Origin: Macrotrachela quadricornifera
Taxonomy: Eukaryota; Rotifera; Eurotatoria; Philodinida; Philodinidae
Length of the DNA: 64,000 bases
NCBI GenBank assembly: GCA_022393335.1
Contig: JAJEKB010021387.1
Location: 327,995 to 391,994, forward strand
Direction of reading: 5' to 3'
A program made the position numbers and the translations under genes. Shown here in pieces: positions 46,640 through 58,502 of this stretch. The notes beneath the pieces were generated by a model that saw only the letters and a list, made by a program, of their open reading frames with translations, searched no databases and had not been told where the DNA came from. How positions within the stretch are numbered: the first letter of the stretch is position 1; every line of letters begins with the position of its first letter.

Positions 46640-48700
46640 GAGATATCAATGATCCTATACAATTATTCAATTCTCTTCCGACTTTCATCATTGGAAGCAC
46701 TCGCAGTCCTTCTGTCCAAGGACAAAAATTATTGAAAACAATCCCCTCGAATCTGGTCAGTTACTATCCTTCTCGGATACCAAGGCTGTCAGTACATCCA
46801 ATGATTAAAGTCACTATCAGAACTGAATCATTGTATACAATCATTCATTTCTCATCTGACTTGAATCATTCGATGGATTGGTAGTCCTTGTATCCAAGGC
46901 GGATAATAAGTGGAAAGAATCAGTTGAGCCTCGTCGATTATTATCCCCTTGGACACGGAAACTGCGACTGCATCAACTGCTCAAAATCGCATACAATGAT
47001 TCATTTTTCGTGTGACTTTGGTCATTGAATGCACTGGCAGTCTATCTGTCCAAAGGGAATAATAGCTGTGCAGAATCAGCTGAGCCTCATCAGTTATTAT
47101 ACACCTTGGAGACAAAGAGTGCCAGTGCAAGCAATGACCAAAGCCACATGAGAAATGAATCGTTGTATACAATGATTCATTTCTCATTTGCCTTTCATCA
47201 TTGGATGTACTACCAGTTTTCCTGTTCAAGGGGGATAATAATTGCAGAGAATCACATCATTCTCTACAGTTATTACCCCCTTGGACACCAAGACTACCAG
47301 TGCATCCATTGGTCAAAGTCATATGAGAAATGAATTGTTATATACCATGATTCATTTCTCATGTGACTATGATCATCGGATGCCCTGACAGTTTTTGTGT
47401 CCAAGGGAGATAAAGAGTGTAAAGAATCATTTAACTCTCTTTAGTTATTACCCTCTTTGGTCACAAAGACTGCCAGTGCATCCAATGGTCAAACTCGCAT
47501 GAGAAATGAATGATTGTACATAATTCTCGTCAGCTTTTATCGTCCTTGGAGAAAAAGATTGTCAGTGCAACCACTAATCAAAGCCACAGAAGAGATGAAT
47601 CATTGTATACAATGATTCATTTCTCATGTGAATTTGACCCTTGGACACACTGGCAGCCTTAGTGTCCAAGTGGGATAACAACTGGTGAGAGTCATCTAAT
47701 TCTCTACAGTTATTATTCCCCTTGAACACGAAAACTACCAGTGCATCCAACGATCAAAGTCACATGAGGAATGAATCATTGTACACATACAAGGATTCAT
47801 TTCGCATGTGACTTTCATCATTGGAAGCACTGGCACTCTTTATGTCTAAGGGGGATAGCAACTGAGGTGGATCATCCAATTCTCCACAATTATTATTCGT
47901 CTTGGAGACAAAGACTGCCAGTGTATCCAATGATCAAGTTAAATGAGAAATGAATCATTCTATACAATAATGCGTTGCTAATGTGAGTTTGATCATTGGA
48001 TACGGTTGTAGTCTTTGTTTGCAAGGAGGGTAATAGTTGACGAGGCTCACCGGTTTCTCTACAGTTATTATCCCCCTTGGACACAAAGACTGCCAGTGTA
48101 TTGAATGATCAAAGTCACATGAGATATGAATCATTGTATACAAACATTCATATCTCATGTGACTTTGATCATTAGATGCACTGGTAGTGTTTGTCTCTAA
48201 GAGAGATAATAACTAACGAAGCTCAGCTGATTATCTACAGTTATTATCCCCTTTGAACACAAAGACTACCAATGCACCCAATGAGCAAAGTCACATGAAA
48301 AATGAATCATTGTACATACAACGATTCATTTCTCATGTGAGTTTGCTCCTTCGATGCACTGAGAGTCTTTGCGTGCAAGAAGGGGGATAATAACTGAGGA
48401 GAATGTGCCATTTCTCTTGAGTTATTATTCGCCTTGGACACAAAGACTGACAGTATGTTCAAAGATGAAATCAGATGAGAAATGAACCATTGTACCCGAA
48501 TTTTGTACAGTTATCATCCCCGTTAGACACAACATCTGCCAATGCATCCAATGATCAAGTCAAAAGAGAAATGAATCATTGTATATGATAATGCCTTGCT
48601 AATGTGAGTTTGATTATAGGATGTGGTCGTAGTCTTTGTGTTCAAGGAGTATAATAATCGAATGCAGTTCCCTCACTCGGTTTAGTTATTATTCTCTTTT
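46640..48700. repeat. Satellite array of palindromic units, about 11 copies of about 175 bp
   Basis: Each unit reads attcatttctcatgtgac, then gatcattggatgcactggca, then gtgtccaagggggataata, then a short asymmetric centre (often gaatcagctgagcc), and then the complements of these blocks in reverse order. It ends at attgtatacaat, itself a palindrome, which joins to the next unit. Such junctions lie near 46835, 46992, 47167, 47341, 47606, 47783, 47955, 48139 and 48316. Units have diverged by substitution and a few are shortened (near 47510 and 48490). The similar long frames on both strands are caused by this symmetry. The array runs up to the 3' end of the small gene at 48719. Confidence 0.85.
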
Positions 48701-48718
48701 GAGAAAAATAGAATGGAA

Positions 48719-49006
48719 TCATCTGATGGTGAAAGCGAGAAAAAAAGCGTATAATTTTATGAAGATATTCTTGTATTGCGCTGTATTTGCCAGTTGAGAG
48801 AGGGTTTGTTTTAAAAGAGAAATACATGGTATTTTAATTTGGCGACGTTTTTGAAAGAATACACTACGGAGGAGAGCACGAAATTGATGTTGACTTGTTT
48901 CGAGTGAATCACTGTCGTCCTGATGGTGGCTGTAACTAAATACATTTATAAGTTGTGCCATAAATATGATTGCCAACAGGATCATAGCGAAGTTTTTAAT
49001 GTTCAT
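48719..49006 (-). CDS. Possible small secreted peptide precursor, 95 residues
   Basis: The ATG at 49004-49006 stands in an A-rich context (aaaaATGaac). The N-terminus has a good signal peptide: MNIKNFAMILLAIIFMAQL followed by a small-residue stretch, with a likely cut after about residue 26. Then come an acidic piece (HHQDDSDS) and FFQKRRQIK, a dibasic/tribasic site like those cut in neuropeptide or hormone precursors. A TATATATA box lies at 49084-49091, 78 bp upstream on the same strand. The second half is basic and weakly hydrophobic and may be non-functional. I do not recognise a family. Support comes from the signal peptide and promoter only, and the gene abuts a satellite array. Confidence 0.4.
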   Translation of the reverse strand: MNIKNFAMILLAIIFMAQLINVFSYSHHQDDSDSLETSQHQFRALLRSVFFQKRRQIKIPCISLLKQTLSQLANTAQYKNIFIKLYAFFLAFTIR

Positions 49007-49689
49007 TTTTTTTGGTTTGTTTGTATATTAGTTGGTTGGATGGATGCGAATTAGTTTGTGAACATTTGAGTCGTGTCGTTGGCTATATATAAGATAATTG
49101 AAGTAAGGAGATAGAAAAATTTACGCTTGAGCTACTTTTGCGTTTGTCCAAAATGCAGTCATGTATGGCGAAGAATCATCGACTGTAGGCAACAGTAAGC
49201 AAGGTTATAGAATATGTATAGAGGAAAGAAAAATAGTGAATTCGATACGTGGCTTTAGTATGAAAAACCTGTTCAGTGAAACTTTTTTAACTTTCATCTC
49301 TTTCCTCTAAATCATCATCCAAAATAATTTCTTTTAATCATTTGAAATACATAAACGATAGATCTTATCAATTAACATGGAGAAGAAAGATATCAAATAG
49401 ATACTAAATCATTTCTAGATTGAGTCATATGTTTTCTTTTAATTGATCACAAATTAGTTTATTATCATTAAAAATGCCTTTAATTTTCTTAGAATAATTT
49501 GTTTGTTGTTCACATTTTGAATTGTTCAGAGAAAAGACACAAATTAAATTTATTTTCACTTGCCAACGACGAACACCAGCAACCATCTTTTTGTATCATT
49601 ACTCTTAAAGTGGTTTCAGAACGCTACATTTTATAGAAGTAAAAAAAGAAAAGGTAAAGAGAAAGAAAGAAGAACTACAAGGTTGTAAA
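49007..49689. other. Upstream flank of the small gene
   Basis: Apart from the TATA-like box at 49084-49091 nothing is recognised. Confidence 0.45.
49084..49091 (-). promoter_or_regulatory. TATA box of the 95-residue gene
   Basis: TATATATA on the minus strand, 78 bp before the ATG at 49006; the spacing allows a leader of about 50 bases. Confidence 0.4.
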
Positions 49690-50570
49690 TAATGTTATTC
49701 AAGGGAAGTACCGCTATAATTTCGTATGGAAAATCGTCAAAAATGAGGTTTAATGATACTAAATAGTGATGATTATGAAAACCTTTTAATATCGAACTTA
49801 TGAAGTTTCTAAAAAATTTATTCCTTTTCGGAGGTGGAAAAATAAGTTGCCCGTGATTCAAAAATCAAGTGGAATGTTTTCTTGGATAGATCTACATGAC
49901 TCGATAGAGTGCGTCGAACTCTACAAAAATCTTCACATTAAAAACTTTTTAAGTAAGGTTCCTAAGTTAAAACTCATTGAAAACTGTCCAAAGAATGTAC
50001 GAAAATCCTCATTATTTACAATTTTTTATCGAGAAAAAGTGGCTTTTTTTACAATAAATTCAGCAGCTTTTCATCAATATTCTTATGTAAGATATTTGGA
50101 AATATACTCGTTTGATGCAGCTTGAAAAACTGCATCGAATGAGTACATTTCGAAACGCATAAGAGAATAATAATAATAATAATAAAGTAACTAATTTTCT
50201 TGAAAAATCTAATGTTTTCGATGTTTTCAAGATTTTTCAAATAGTTTATTGACTTCTTATCTCCAAGAAAAATGACTTAAAAAATTTTCAATATAGACAG
50301 TCTTGTAGAGCTCGACGAACTCTATCGAGTCATGTAAATCTATCTAAAAAAACATTCCACTTGATTTTTGAATCACTGGCAGCTTAATTTTCCACTTCCA
50401 AAAAGGTATAAATTTTTTGTAAACTTCATAAGTTCGACATTAAAAAGTTTCATAATCATCGCTATTTAGTATCAATAAATCCTATTTTTGACGATTTTTC
50501 ATTTGGTATAAAATTCATTATGTCTTCTAAATGAAATTATAATGGTACTCCTTTGAATAATATTATTTAT
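49690..50570. repeat. Giant imperfect palindrome, 880 bp
   Basis: The left arm (about 49690-49960) and right arm (about 50285-50570) pair through gattcaaaaatcaagtggaa, ctcgatagagt...tcgaactctaca, and gatactaaatag. At the exact midpoint tactcgtttgatgcag (50105-50120) pairs with ctgcatcgaatgagta (50130-50145), so the whole element is nearly symmetric. An AAT microsatellite at about 50167-50186 breaks the symmetry. No transposase is present. Confidence 0.75.
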
Positions 50571-51134
50571 CATCTTGTATATTATTCAGCTCTTAGGAGA
50601 TCGAAGTTTTCTTTTAATAGAAAAACATTCTTTAACCTTTCTGTTCTATGTTAATTCATGATGAGGATATGAATATGAGGGATGAATCAAATAGACTATG
50701 ATTCGGATTTCAACTTTTCTTAACCCTTTGTGGAAGTATTTTTTCCGATAAGCACGTGGCTCCTTAGTCAATTTATTGTATTTGATGAAGAATGATTGCA
50801 TAAAAACTTTATGATAATACAGAGAAAACAGAGAAGGAGAGAACAGGAAGTGATTGTATAGTAGCAGAAGGGCAGAGAGAAAACATTTCAATAGCATGGC
50901 AGCTGAGATAGCCTATTACTTAACAAATCATAACAGTTTAAGATAAAATAAGATTTTTTTTACTGAAAAGCAGACGGAATAGGATATGTCCCACTGCTTT
51001 CAAAGGATTTAGAAATACAGAAAGAACTGAGCAAGTCATTAAAAGGAGTATGCAAACAAAAATCATTCGTCTTTCCTTTAGTTCGTTAGGTAGTGTAATA
51101 GTTTCTGATTTTATGCATAATTGCTTTGAATTTA
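50571..51134. other. 3' flank of the damaged LIM gene
   Basis: Two minus-strand frames (50646-50897 and 50938-51138) start with hydrophobic stretches but have no family, promoter or conserved feature, and they are not called. Confidence 0.4.
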
Positions 51135-52220
51135 TCAATTACTAGCACTAGCAGTTGATCCTGGTTTTGGTTGATGCCTAAATAAAAACTATTTTTTTAA
51201 TAGTTAAAAATTGCTTCGAATAATACGTGAAACAATAAACATGTCCATCAGAATAGTTGAAATTTTTAAGATTTAGACATTGATGACATATTGTACATTT
51301 GAAACATGCTTTATGCCAAATCGAAAACAAATCAATAGATATTTATTATCAAATAAAGCCAAATTTTTCTAGAAGAGAAAGAAATTCATGCATTGTCTCT
51401 TATTAAAATCTAACTGGCAAAGATAAATATACAAAACTACATTTCTATCTAATATTGAAAATAAAGATTGGTTAACATGGAGAATAAACACAACAACAAA
51501 ATGACAAACTTACTTTATCATCATATTCGACTGATTCTAATGGATAAGTAGCTTTGTTACAGACAACACACTTTGGAGCTTCCATAGTTGTTTATATGTT
51601 TAGTATAAAAACAGCTAAAAGAGAAAATCACAAGGAGAAAAAGAAAACAAATTCTTCTTTGTTATTTTAAGCAAACAACGGCGACACATAGTCGAGCAAA
51701 TCAAATCTATTTTTTCACATTGTTATTTAACGAATCAAATTCAAAATATTGAAAATTGTTTTATTTTAATCAATCAACTCATGTTGTTCTCTATTTACAC
51801 ATTTTGATTAGTCTTCAATAGGAAATAGAGTATTTAAGAGATCGATCTGTTATTCGCAATCATAATTGAAAAAGAATGATTTTTGTTAATATGAATAAAA
51901 GTATTTTGATAAGCATGAGGCGTGAATGAGTGGTAAATAGGGAAAGAATTGGAAAAGAAAAGGTACAAAAGTTGGAAGAGCTAGTTTTTTGCTGTGTAAA
52001 AGGCCTTCACACTAAGACACTTTGAGGAATCAATCGCAGATCCGAATTTCTCGATCTCAATTACCTTTACTGAAGTTTTACAGAAAACTAATTCTTTTGT
52101 TTTCTGGCTCATTAGTGAACTGTGGATATAGAAGCAAGCAACCAATTCGTTGTTGCTAAACTCTTCGCTACGAGAAGGAAAACTTACCTGATCCATGGAC
52201 GATTGAAATGAGACACACAT
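51135..52220 (-). pseudogene. LIM-domain protein gene (CRIP/CRP-like), apparently damaged
   Basis: The minus strand shows a TATA box (52237-52244), a leader exon ending at 52188, an intron (51615-52187, GTAAGT...TTTTAG), exon 2 (51514-51614) with ATG at 51583-51585, an intron starting GTAAGT, exon 3 (about 51208-51321) and a last exon (51135-51177) ending KPGSTASASN. Exon 2 encodes the first half of a LIM zinc finger (CVVCNKATYPLESVEYDDK). Exon 3 encodes the second (HKACFKCTIC, then NLKNF, then YSDG, then YC). Three defects are seen: the acceptor before exon 3 reads TTTTCG instead of AG, the last zinc ligand (usually His or Cys after YC) is Tyr, and the exon 3 donor lacks GT. LIM proteins of this type bind partners at actin structures or in the nucleus. 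Assembly error at these sites is the alternative. Confidence 0.6.
52188..52220 (-). other. Upstream ORF in the LIM gene leader
   Basis: The leader exon contains ATG at 52218-52220. After splicing to 51614 it reads 15 codons and stops (TAA) before the LIM start codon, so it would act as a short uORF if the transcript is made. Confidence 0.4.
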
Positions 52221-52236
52221 TCTCTAAATGGTGAGT

Positions 52237-52244
52237 TATATATA
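52237..52244 (-). promoter_or_regulatory. TATA box of the LIM gene
   Basis: TATATATA on the minus strand, about 47 bp before the splice donor of the leader exon at 52188, which is the expected geometry for a short first exon. Confidence 0.45.
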
Positions 52245-54336
52245 GAATCACTGAGCGAGTGATGAAAAGAAAAAGAACAGAGAGAGAATTGCAGACTTCT
52301 TCTCGTTAATTGAAACGTAAATTAATTGCGAGTTACCGTTTACGACAACTGATAAGCGAAAGAAATCAAGAGGGTGACTAGAGTGAGGGTGAGGGTGTAT
52401 TAAATGATCAGTACGAATATCTACTCATTACATAGATTATTATTAATTTACTATTAATTTATTACTAATTTAATATTTATTGATAATTTACTTTTGATGG
52501 AGAGCTTAAGTATTATATAATTATTAGATTAATCAGCTATTAATTAGATACTCAACGGTTTATGAATTGTTAATGCGATGTTTATTTATTCAGTAAATAC
52601 TTGATTAGCTAATTAATAACAGTCAGTTAATCAATTATTAATTAGTTACTGATTAATGGCCCATCGTTGACTCTCACTGAAAGTCAATGAGTCATCTCTA
52701 TTAATGGCTGATTAACAATGATAATATATGATGATCGATAAGCATAGAACATACTGAGACTGACTGGATGTAATGTTCAGAATGCATTTGAACTCCAGTT
52801 TCAGTTCGAATTTTTTTAAAATTGGATCCGAATTTGAAAATGTTGGACAAACGAGTTCTACTGGCTGATCGCCAAATTATCTTAATTACTATTCTTTACT
52901 AGTAGATAAATTTATTCATAACTTCTTTTACATTCAAGTATATTTTATAAAGATCATTATAGATGAGATCGAAACCAGTTACCGTTCAATCTGCGGCAGA
53001 TTGATCATGATCAGCGAACCATTCGATCACCAATCTGTCATATTTACGCTCCTACTTTAACCGTATAAAATTATTCGGAACTTCTTTTGGTATTAAATGT
53101 AGATGTGAAGTCGTTATTGGTTATTGGTTGGCTCGCATTTCAAACGGATCGATGCAGTCTCGAAAAAACAGACTGTTGTCGTATTAGTCGCCAAAGTATA
53201 AGAACGATTATGGCTCTGGAGAAATAATTATTAAATTACACATTACTGATTATTTTTCTGAGGTACATATCGCTAAATTGGGAAGAAGAAAAGTATTGAA
53301 CAACAAATGTATACTAATTCTACTGAGCAAATGATGTTTTATGAACGAAAATTTTCAAAAAAGAGAAATGAAAACATCAAATTTCATTTAAACACTTCAA
53401 AAACTTCAGTTTTCAGCTTTCTCCCCTTAAATGGAGATCTTTTGAGAATTGTATCCAATGTTTTATGACTAGTAAATTCATAATACTTTGTCGATACGGA
53501 AACCCTTGGTGTATATGAAATCTCTTGTGTTCTTTTCCATCGCAAAAAATAATCACAATATAGAAAGTATTCTTTGTTACACAATGATATGCTATCAGTT
53601 TATTTGATGTATCTCCCTCTCCGTTATTTTTAAAAACAGATAAAGCATCATAAATTGTGAAACAAATTTCGTTTTGATGAAATGAGGTGGGTCATGATTG
53701 TTCTCTCTTCTTTTATAGATTTCGTCGCAGCAGCAAAACATCTAAATGCCAATGGTGCTTATGTCAAACCTCATATAATAAATAATCATCCTGAAAATAC
53801 CTGCAAATATCTTTCAAACATTTCATCATCGTTGAATGCGGCTGTGCCAATTTGAATATATTATTTATAGTCTATTCCACCAATGAACAGATCACAGTTA
53901 CCTGGATATCAGTATCAACTTTACGTCAAGATGACTTTATTGCAGTTTATTTTGTATAGATTTCTCTTACTGCAAGTAATTATGGCTCTTTTTTGTGAAA
54001 CACGATCTGTAAAAGAGTGTTAAAATGTATGAAGGTAGAAATTTGGACTCATTACTCTGTCTTTCCCATGGATCGTGACCGACAGACTCAATGATCTCCA
54101 CATTATAGGCCATGATCGACAGGATTTTAAAGTCCGTCGCAGAAAGTAGCTGACATAGCATCATACAGCGCAACAGGGATAGATTTCATAGCTATTTTAT
54201 ATACTGACACATTTATGGACTAATCTCTGTTTTTCAATCCCAACACATCTATCGTGATTCACATTTTAACTTACAGAGATTGCACCAATAGTTTTTTTTC
54301 TAATCTATTCATATATAGACTTTTTAATTTGTTTAG
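52245..54336. other. Intergenic, with a possible orphan exon
   Basis: At 52380-52397 a GTGAGGG string recalls the G-rich tract at 44297. Bases 52430-52670 are low-complexity TTAATTA repeats. At 53718-53854 a stretch after TTTTATAG is open (KHLNANGAYVKPHIINNHP) and ends in TGA. It could be an exon of the phosphatase pseudogene or of another lost gene, but it matches nothing I know. Confidence 0.4.
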
Positions 54337-55642
54337 CTTATCATTATTATGATTATGAAGTTGTTAATAAAACACAAAATAGTATGTCATGGCAAATGAT
54401 TAATCTTCATCGTCCATTAGAATTTCGTTATTATTCACGGGATCATACTTGTTCAGACAATTATTCTTTTATTGGTAAATCTCCTATTATTCAACCACGC
54501 AATTACAAGGAGCCAACACATATTCAATTAGCTTATAGTGGTAGAATAGATCAAATATTTGTTTCCTATTTAATAAATTCATCAGCATATGTTCCCGAAT
54601 GTCAATATGGATTAAATTCATCGTCATTAAACTTTCGTCAAAATGGAACAACAACAACAACAACTTATACAACATCAGATATGTGTGAAGGAAAAGAGAA
54701 CATATGGGGTCCACGACCATTTATCGATCCAGGATAAATGCATACTATTTGTATTAAAAAATTTTCATCCATCGACAACATATTATTATCGTGTAGGAAC
54801 TGATCAACATGGATGACCATCTATCCATTCATTTAGAGATCATCCAACAAATAAAAATGAAGCAGTATATATGATTGCATATGGTAATATGGGCATGGCG
54901 CCATTTGCACCAGGTTCACAATCTACGACAGATCGGGTTATAGCACGAGTGAAATCAGCAAATGTTACTTGTTTATTACATCTTGGTGATATTAGTTATG
55001 CTATGGACGTTGCTGTTCAATGGGATGGATTTATAAATCAAATTCAGTCGATAGCAGCTCATATAACCTATATGGTTGTAATTGGTAATCATGAATATGA
55101 TTATGTGTTACGTGGAGATAAAGATCCAGGAGGATTTTGATTAGCATGATGAGTTTCTATTTCGATAGAGAATTAGATATTTTTCTTCAGAAGAATTTAT
55201 TTTATTCCTACATTGTGGAGTCTTATGGGTGATTATGGTTATGGTTCACGTGGTGAATGTGCTGTTCCAACGGTTCATCGTTTTCATTCTCCATCACATG
55301 GAAATGGTCTCGTTTGGTATAGTTTTAATGTTGGACCAATTCATATTATCTATTCTTCAACAGAACAAGATCTTCGTCCAGTATATCGTTCTCGACCTCC
55401 ATATGATCGATCATGTCCAACGTATCGACGAACATGTGTATTAGATGGTACAACACATGTATTAAATGGTATGGTTGGATAAGATATAGATTCTGGTCAA
55501 TATACCGATGCTAAATGGAATATTTATCATGATGAAAGCATATAGATTTTGTCAATTATGGGCTAATCAAACCTATTTACATTTTACATATCGTCACAAC
55601 ATTGATGATAGTGTTGCTGATCAATTCATACTGCAAAAATAA
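54337..55642 (+). pseudogene. Purple acid phosphatase pseudogene
   Basis: Exon sequence after GTTTAG (54336) encodes a purple-acid-phosphatase N-terminal domain (EPTHIQLAYSG, then CQYG). The metallophosphatase core follows: YGNMG, then HLGDISYAMD, then GNHEYDY, then a C-terminal TTHVLNGMVG and TYLHFTYRHN ending LQK-TAA at 55642. The family hydrolyses phosphate esters with a two-metal centre and is often secreted. Breaks are a frameshift or stop near 54735, TGA for Trp after DQHG (about 54815), a stop after DPGGF (55138-55140), a TAA after NGMVG (55480-55482) and two more stops after it. The first metal Asp (GDMG) is Asn. About 100 residues carrying the GGH and GHxHxYER metal ligands are deleted between TEQDLRP and CPTYRRTC. 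The gene is therefore dead. Confidence 0.9.
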
Positions 55643-55703
55643 CATTTCCATAGACAGACAATAGAATCCTAATGATTCTCTTTTCTAAAATAAGACTGAT
55701 TCA

Positions 55704-55781
55704 ATAATAGAAAATATATGATATAATAGAAAATATATGATATAATACAAAATATATGATATAATATAAAAAATTCATGAT
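55704..55781 (+). repeat. 19-bp microsatellite, four copies
   Basis: The unit ataatagaaaatatatgat is repeated from 55704, 55723, 55742 and 55761, with the last copy degenerate. It lies just downstream of the phosphatase pseudogene. Confidence 0.85.
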
Positions 55782-58502
55782 TTCTTTTTCTTGTGGTATT
55801 TATATTAACTCTTTGGCTGTCGACATCAAAGAAAAAAAGCTCTGCAGAAAATCATCATAGCTCTTTGTTTTCAATCCAGTTTCATAGATTTATACAAAAT
55901 AATATTAAATCCTCTGTAAAGTATGGAAATCTTAGAAATAATCGAAAATGTACAGAGCAACATCACATTCTGTACATTGGTAGCACGTATCACTTCATTT
56001 CTTTGTATATTGGCCAGTATTGCTGCAAACATAGCATTCTCTTTGAAGGATCTGCTCACTTTCCTTCGGAACAAGTGAAGAGAGAAATGGTCTGATCGTC
56101 AATCGTCGTAGATGACCACTCAATAGTCTGTCAATATATGACCTTTTGGAGTCATATTTTGAAATGAATTCTTGAATAATATCTAATTTAAGTTTAAAAA
56201 GCTGAAAGTTAGAGTATTGCAATTCGATTCATCCTGCCAGTCGGATAGGGTGGGGCAGATTAATCACAAGTGATTCTATCACAACCAGTGTTTTTGCTAG
56301 GATAAATAGTGTACTAGAATACAAAAGTATTCAAAAAATACGTTAAAGTAGACCGAAATGCTATAATTCATCGATATATTTCTATGAGTCGTGGAATGAC
56401 AAAAATTTCATCAAATGATGATGATTCAAAAAGAAAAATATTTTGTGAAGTGTGATGTTGATGAATCTATATCGGAATGGCAATTCGCTATGATCAACGC
56501 TATCGAGAGTCGCCGTTTGCATATGATTGAACAAACATCGTACATAACTCAATTTAATTTGGTTATTACTAGTAGTTTCAAAAACAATTAACTACAAACT
56601 CCAATACAATGAAAAATCTTCATTCTTATGGCATTAGATAGGAAAATGTTTCTCTATGTCGTTTAATCTTATTATAAAAATGAAACTTATTATTGACCTA
56701 TTCTATAAATCAATTGATCTTACATAGCTATTGCACAAAGAATAGAAGGAATCAACTACTTGAACGGCAGACAACTACCGCTAGTGCAATCAAAAATCTG
56801 ATCGTTATGTAAATGAAACTCTTTAGTAGATAACGGATGCATTGGTTGATAGAAATGATTTTTTGATTTAATACGTTTCTTTTGTTATTTATAGAGGAGG
56901 AGACGCGGATCAATATCAACAAGAACTATTGATTTGTGAACTTTGACTCTCTGATTTCGATTGAGAACGAGTCCAGAACATCGTCGAACAGAGTATTGAA
57001 GAAGCTGAATTATTGAGAGCAAATAATCAAAATTCAATAAAGTAAACATTTTTCCTGATTGACTAATCAAACAAATAGAATAAGCTGTCTGAAGAGAAGA
57101 GAAATAACTTTGAACAAACAGCTTTATCTTTTTAACACTAATTCACATAAACACTATCGAATAAACAATGTTTTCCCACTTAATCAAAGATATGCGAGTT
57201 TGGTAAATAGACGAGCAACTTTTCATCCTATTCATCGGACAAAATCGCTTCGAAATAGATTAATCATCTTTCGTTGTAGCTGAATATTGTCACACCTCCC
57301 GCATTATTAACGATCAAATATTCTCATTTGAAAATAGTTTCTTTGCATACATTGCTTGCATTGCACTCCCTTCTCAAGTATAAGACACAAATATAATCAG
57401 GACGATGATCATAGAAACCGATTATTCATTGTTTTACTCTAACTCGAATCAGTATCTCTCCTCTTACATGCTTGTGCTTTCTATAAGAACGAAGACCTTT
57501 CATGGACGCTGGGTCGGAGTAGTGAGAGAAACGATCAAACTTTATCTAAAACAAAACTTTGAATAGATTCCAAATAGTTTTATATTCTAAATTTAATCAA
57601 GAGATGGTTTGCATTTGATTGAGAGTGAAGAAATTCTTTCCGATTTTGTTTAAATTAGGATTTCTTCATGCAGTTTGATAATAACCACTGGAAGATTAAT
57701 CCATAACTGAATTGAAATCCGCCTTAGTTATTGCTATTCTTTTAAACACATCCTTGGAGAGTTCTTATCGAAACACCCAAATTTTATACATACCCCATGT
57801 ATTTTATAAACGCTAATTGGTTGTCAAGATTCTTTTTTGCTATTCATTACAGACCGTAAGAAGTATATAGAAGTCTAGAGCTAAGGAGCTGTTAGATTCA
57901 CGATCTTATCCATTGGTGTCCTTGAGTGTTATAATTAACTTCACTGTCAAGTCAATAAAAGAAAGAGAAGGAGCAATGTCGCGTATGATTTAAAAAAAAA
58001 ACATCAAATCAAATATTTGCTTCTCAATCCCATTGAAATATCACATATGCTCTTTGTTAATCCGCTTAAAAGAGTATGTTTATGTGTGTATCATGAATCG
58101 ATGAAATATAAAGTCAGGAAGTTGAAGTGAATACTTGAGATCGATTAAAATAAAAAAACCTCTGAGATGTAAGAGAAAAGTTGTTACCGTGTGGATCTCT
58201 CAGCTTGATCTGTCCACTATAATTGACAAGCGTTTCATTTCCTGGAGGAAAGAATAAAAACTTTCCTTTCGTCTCCAACTATTTGATATTTCTTTCTTTT
58301 TTATTTACTATGATTTTCATTTTCTCTTGAATTATGAAGAGGTATTTGTTGATACGCAAAGAAACAATTTTAAGGGGTTTTTGAAAAAAATTTTCGTAGA
58401 ATGAAATATTAAAAAAAAACATGTAATTTAAGGTAAGTAGCAACTTGACATTTGTTTTTCACCAGGTATAAGCGTACCTTTCAATCAATTTTCACTGTTT
58501 AA
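55782..58502. other. Intergenic, no gene seen
   Basis: Frames of 60-100 codons (for example 55793-56095 on plus) have no recognisable domain, signal or promoter. No repeat was recognised. Confidence 0.45.

Noticed and set aside
46981..48158. Several related frames of 60-100 codons on both strands
   Set aside because: They mirror the palindromic satellite; the reading frame is not kept from unit to unit.
50646..51138. Two small frames with hydrophobic N-termini
   Set aside because: Composition is enough to explain them; no promoter, family or conserved site.
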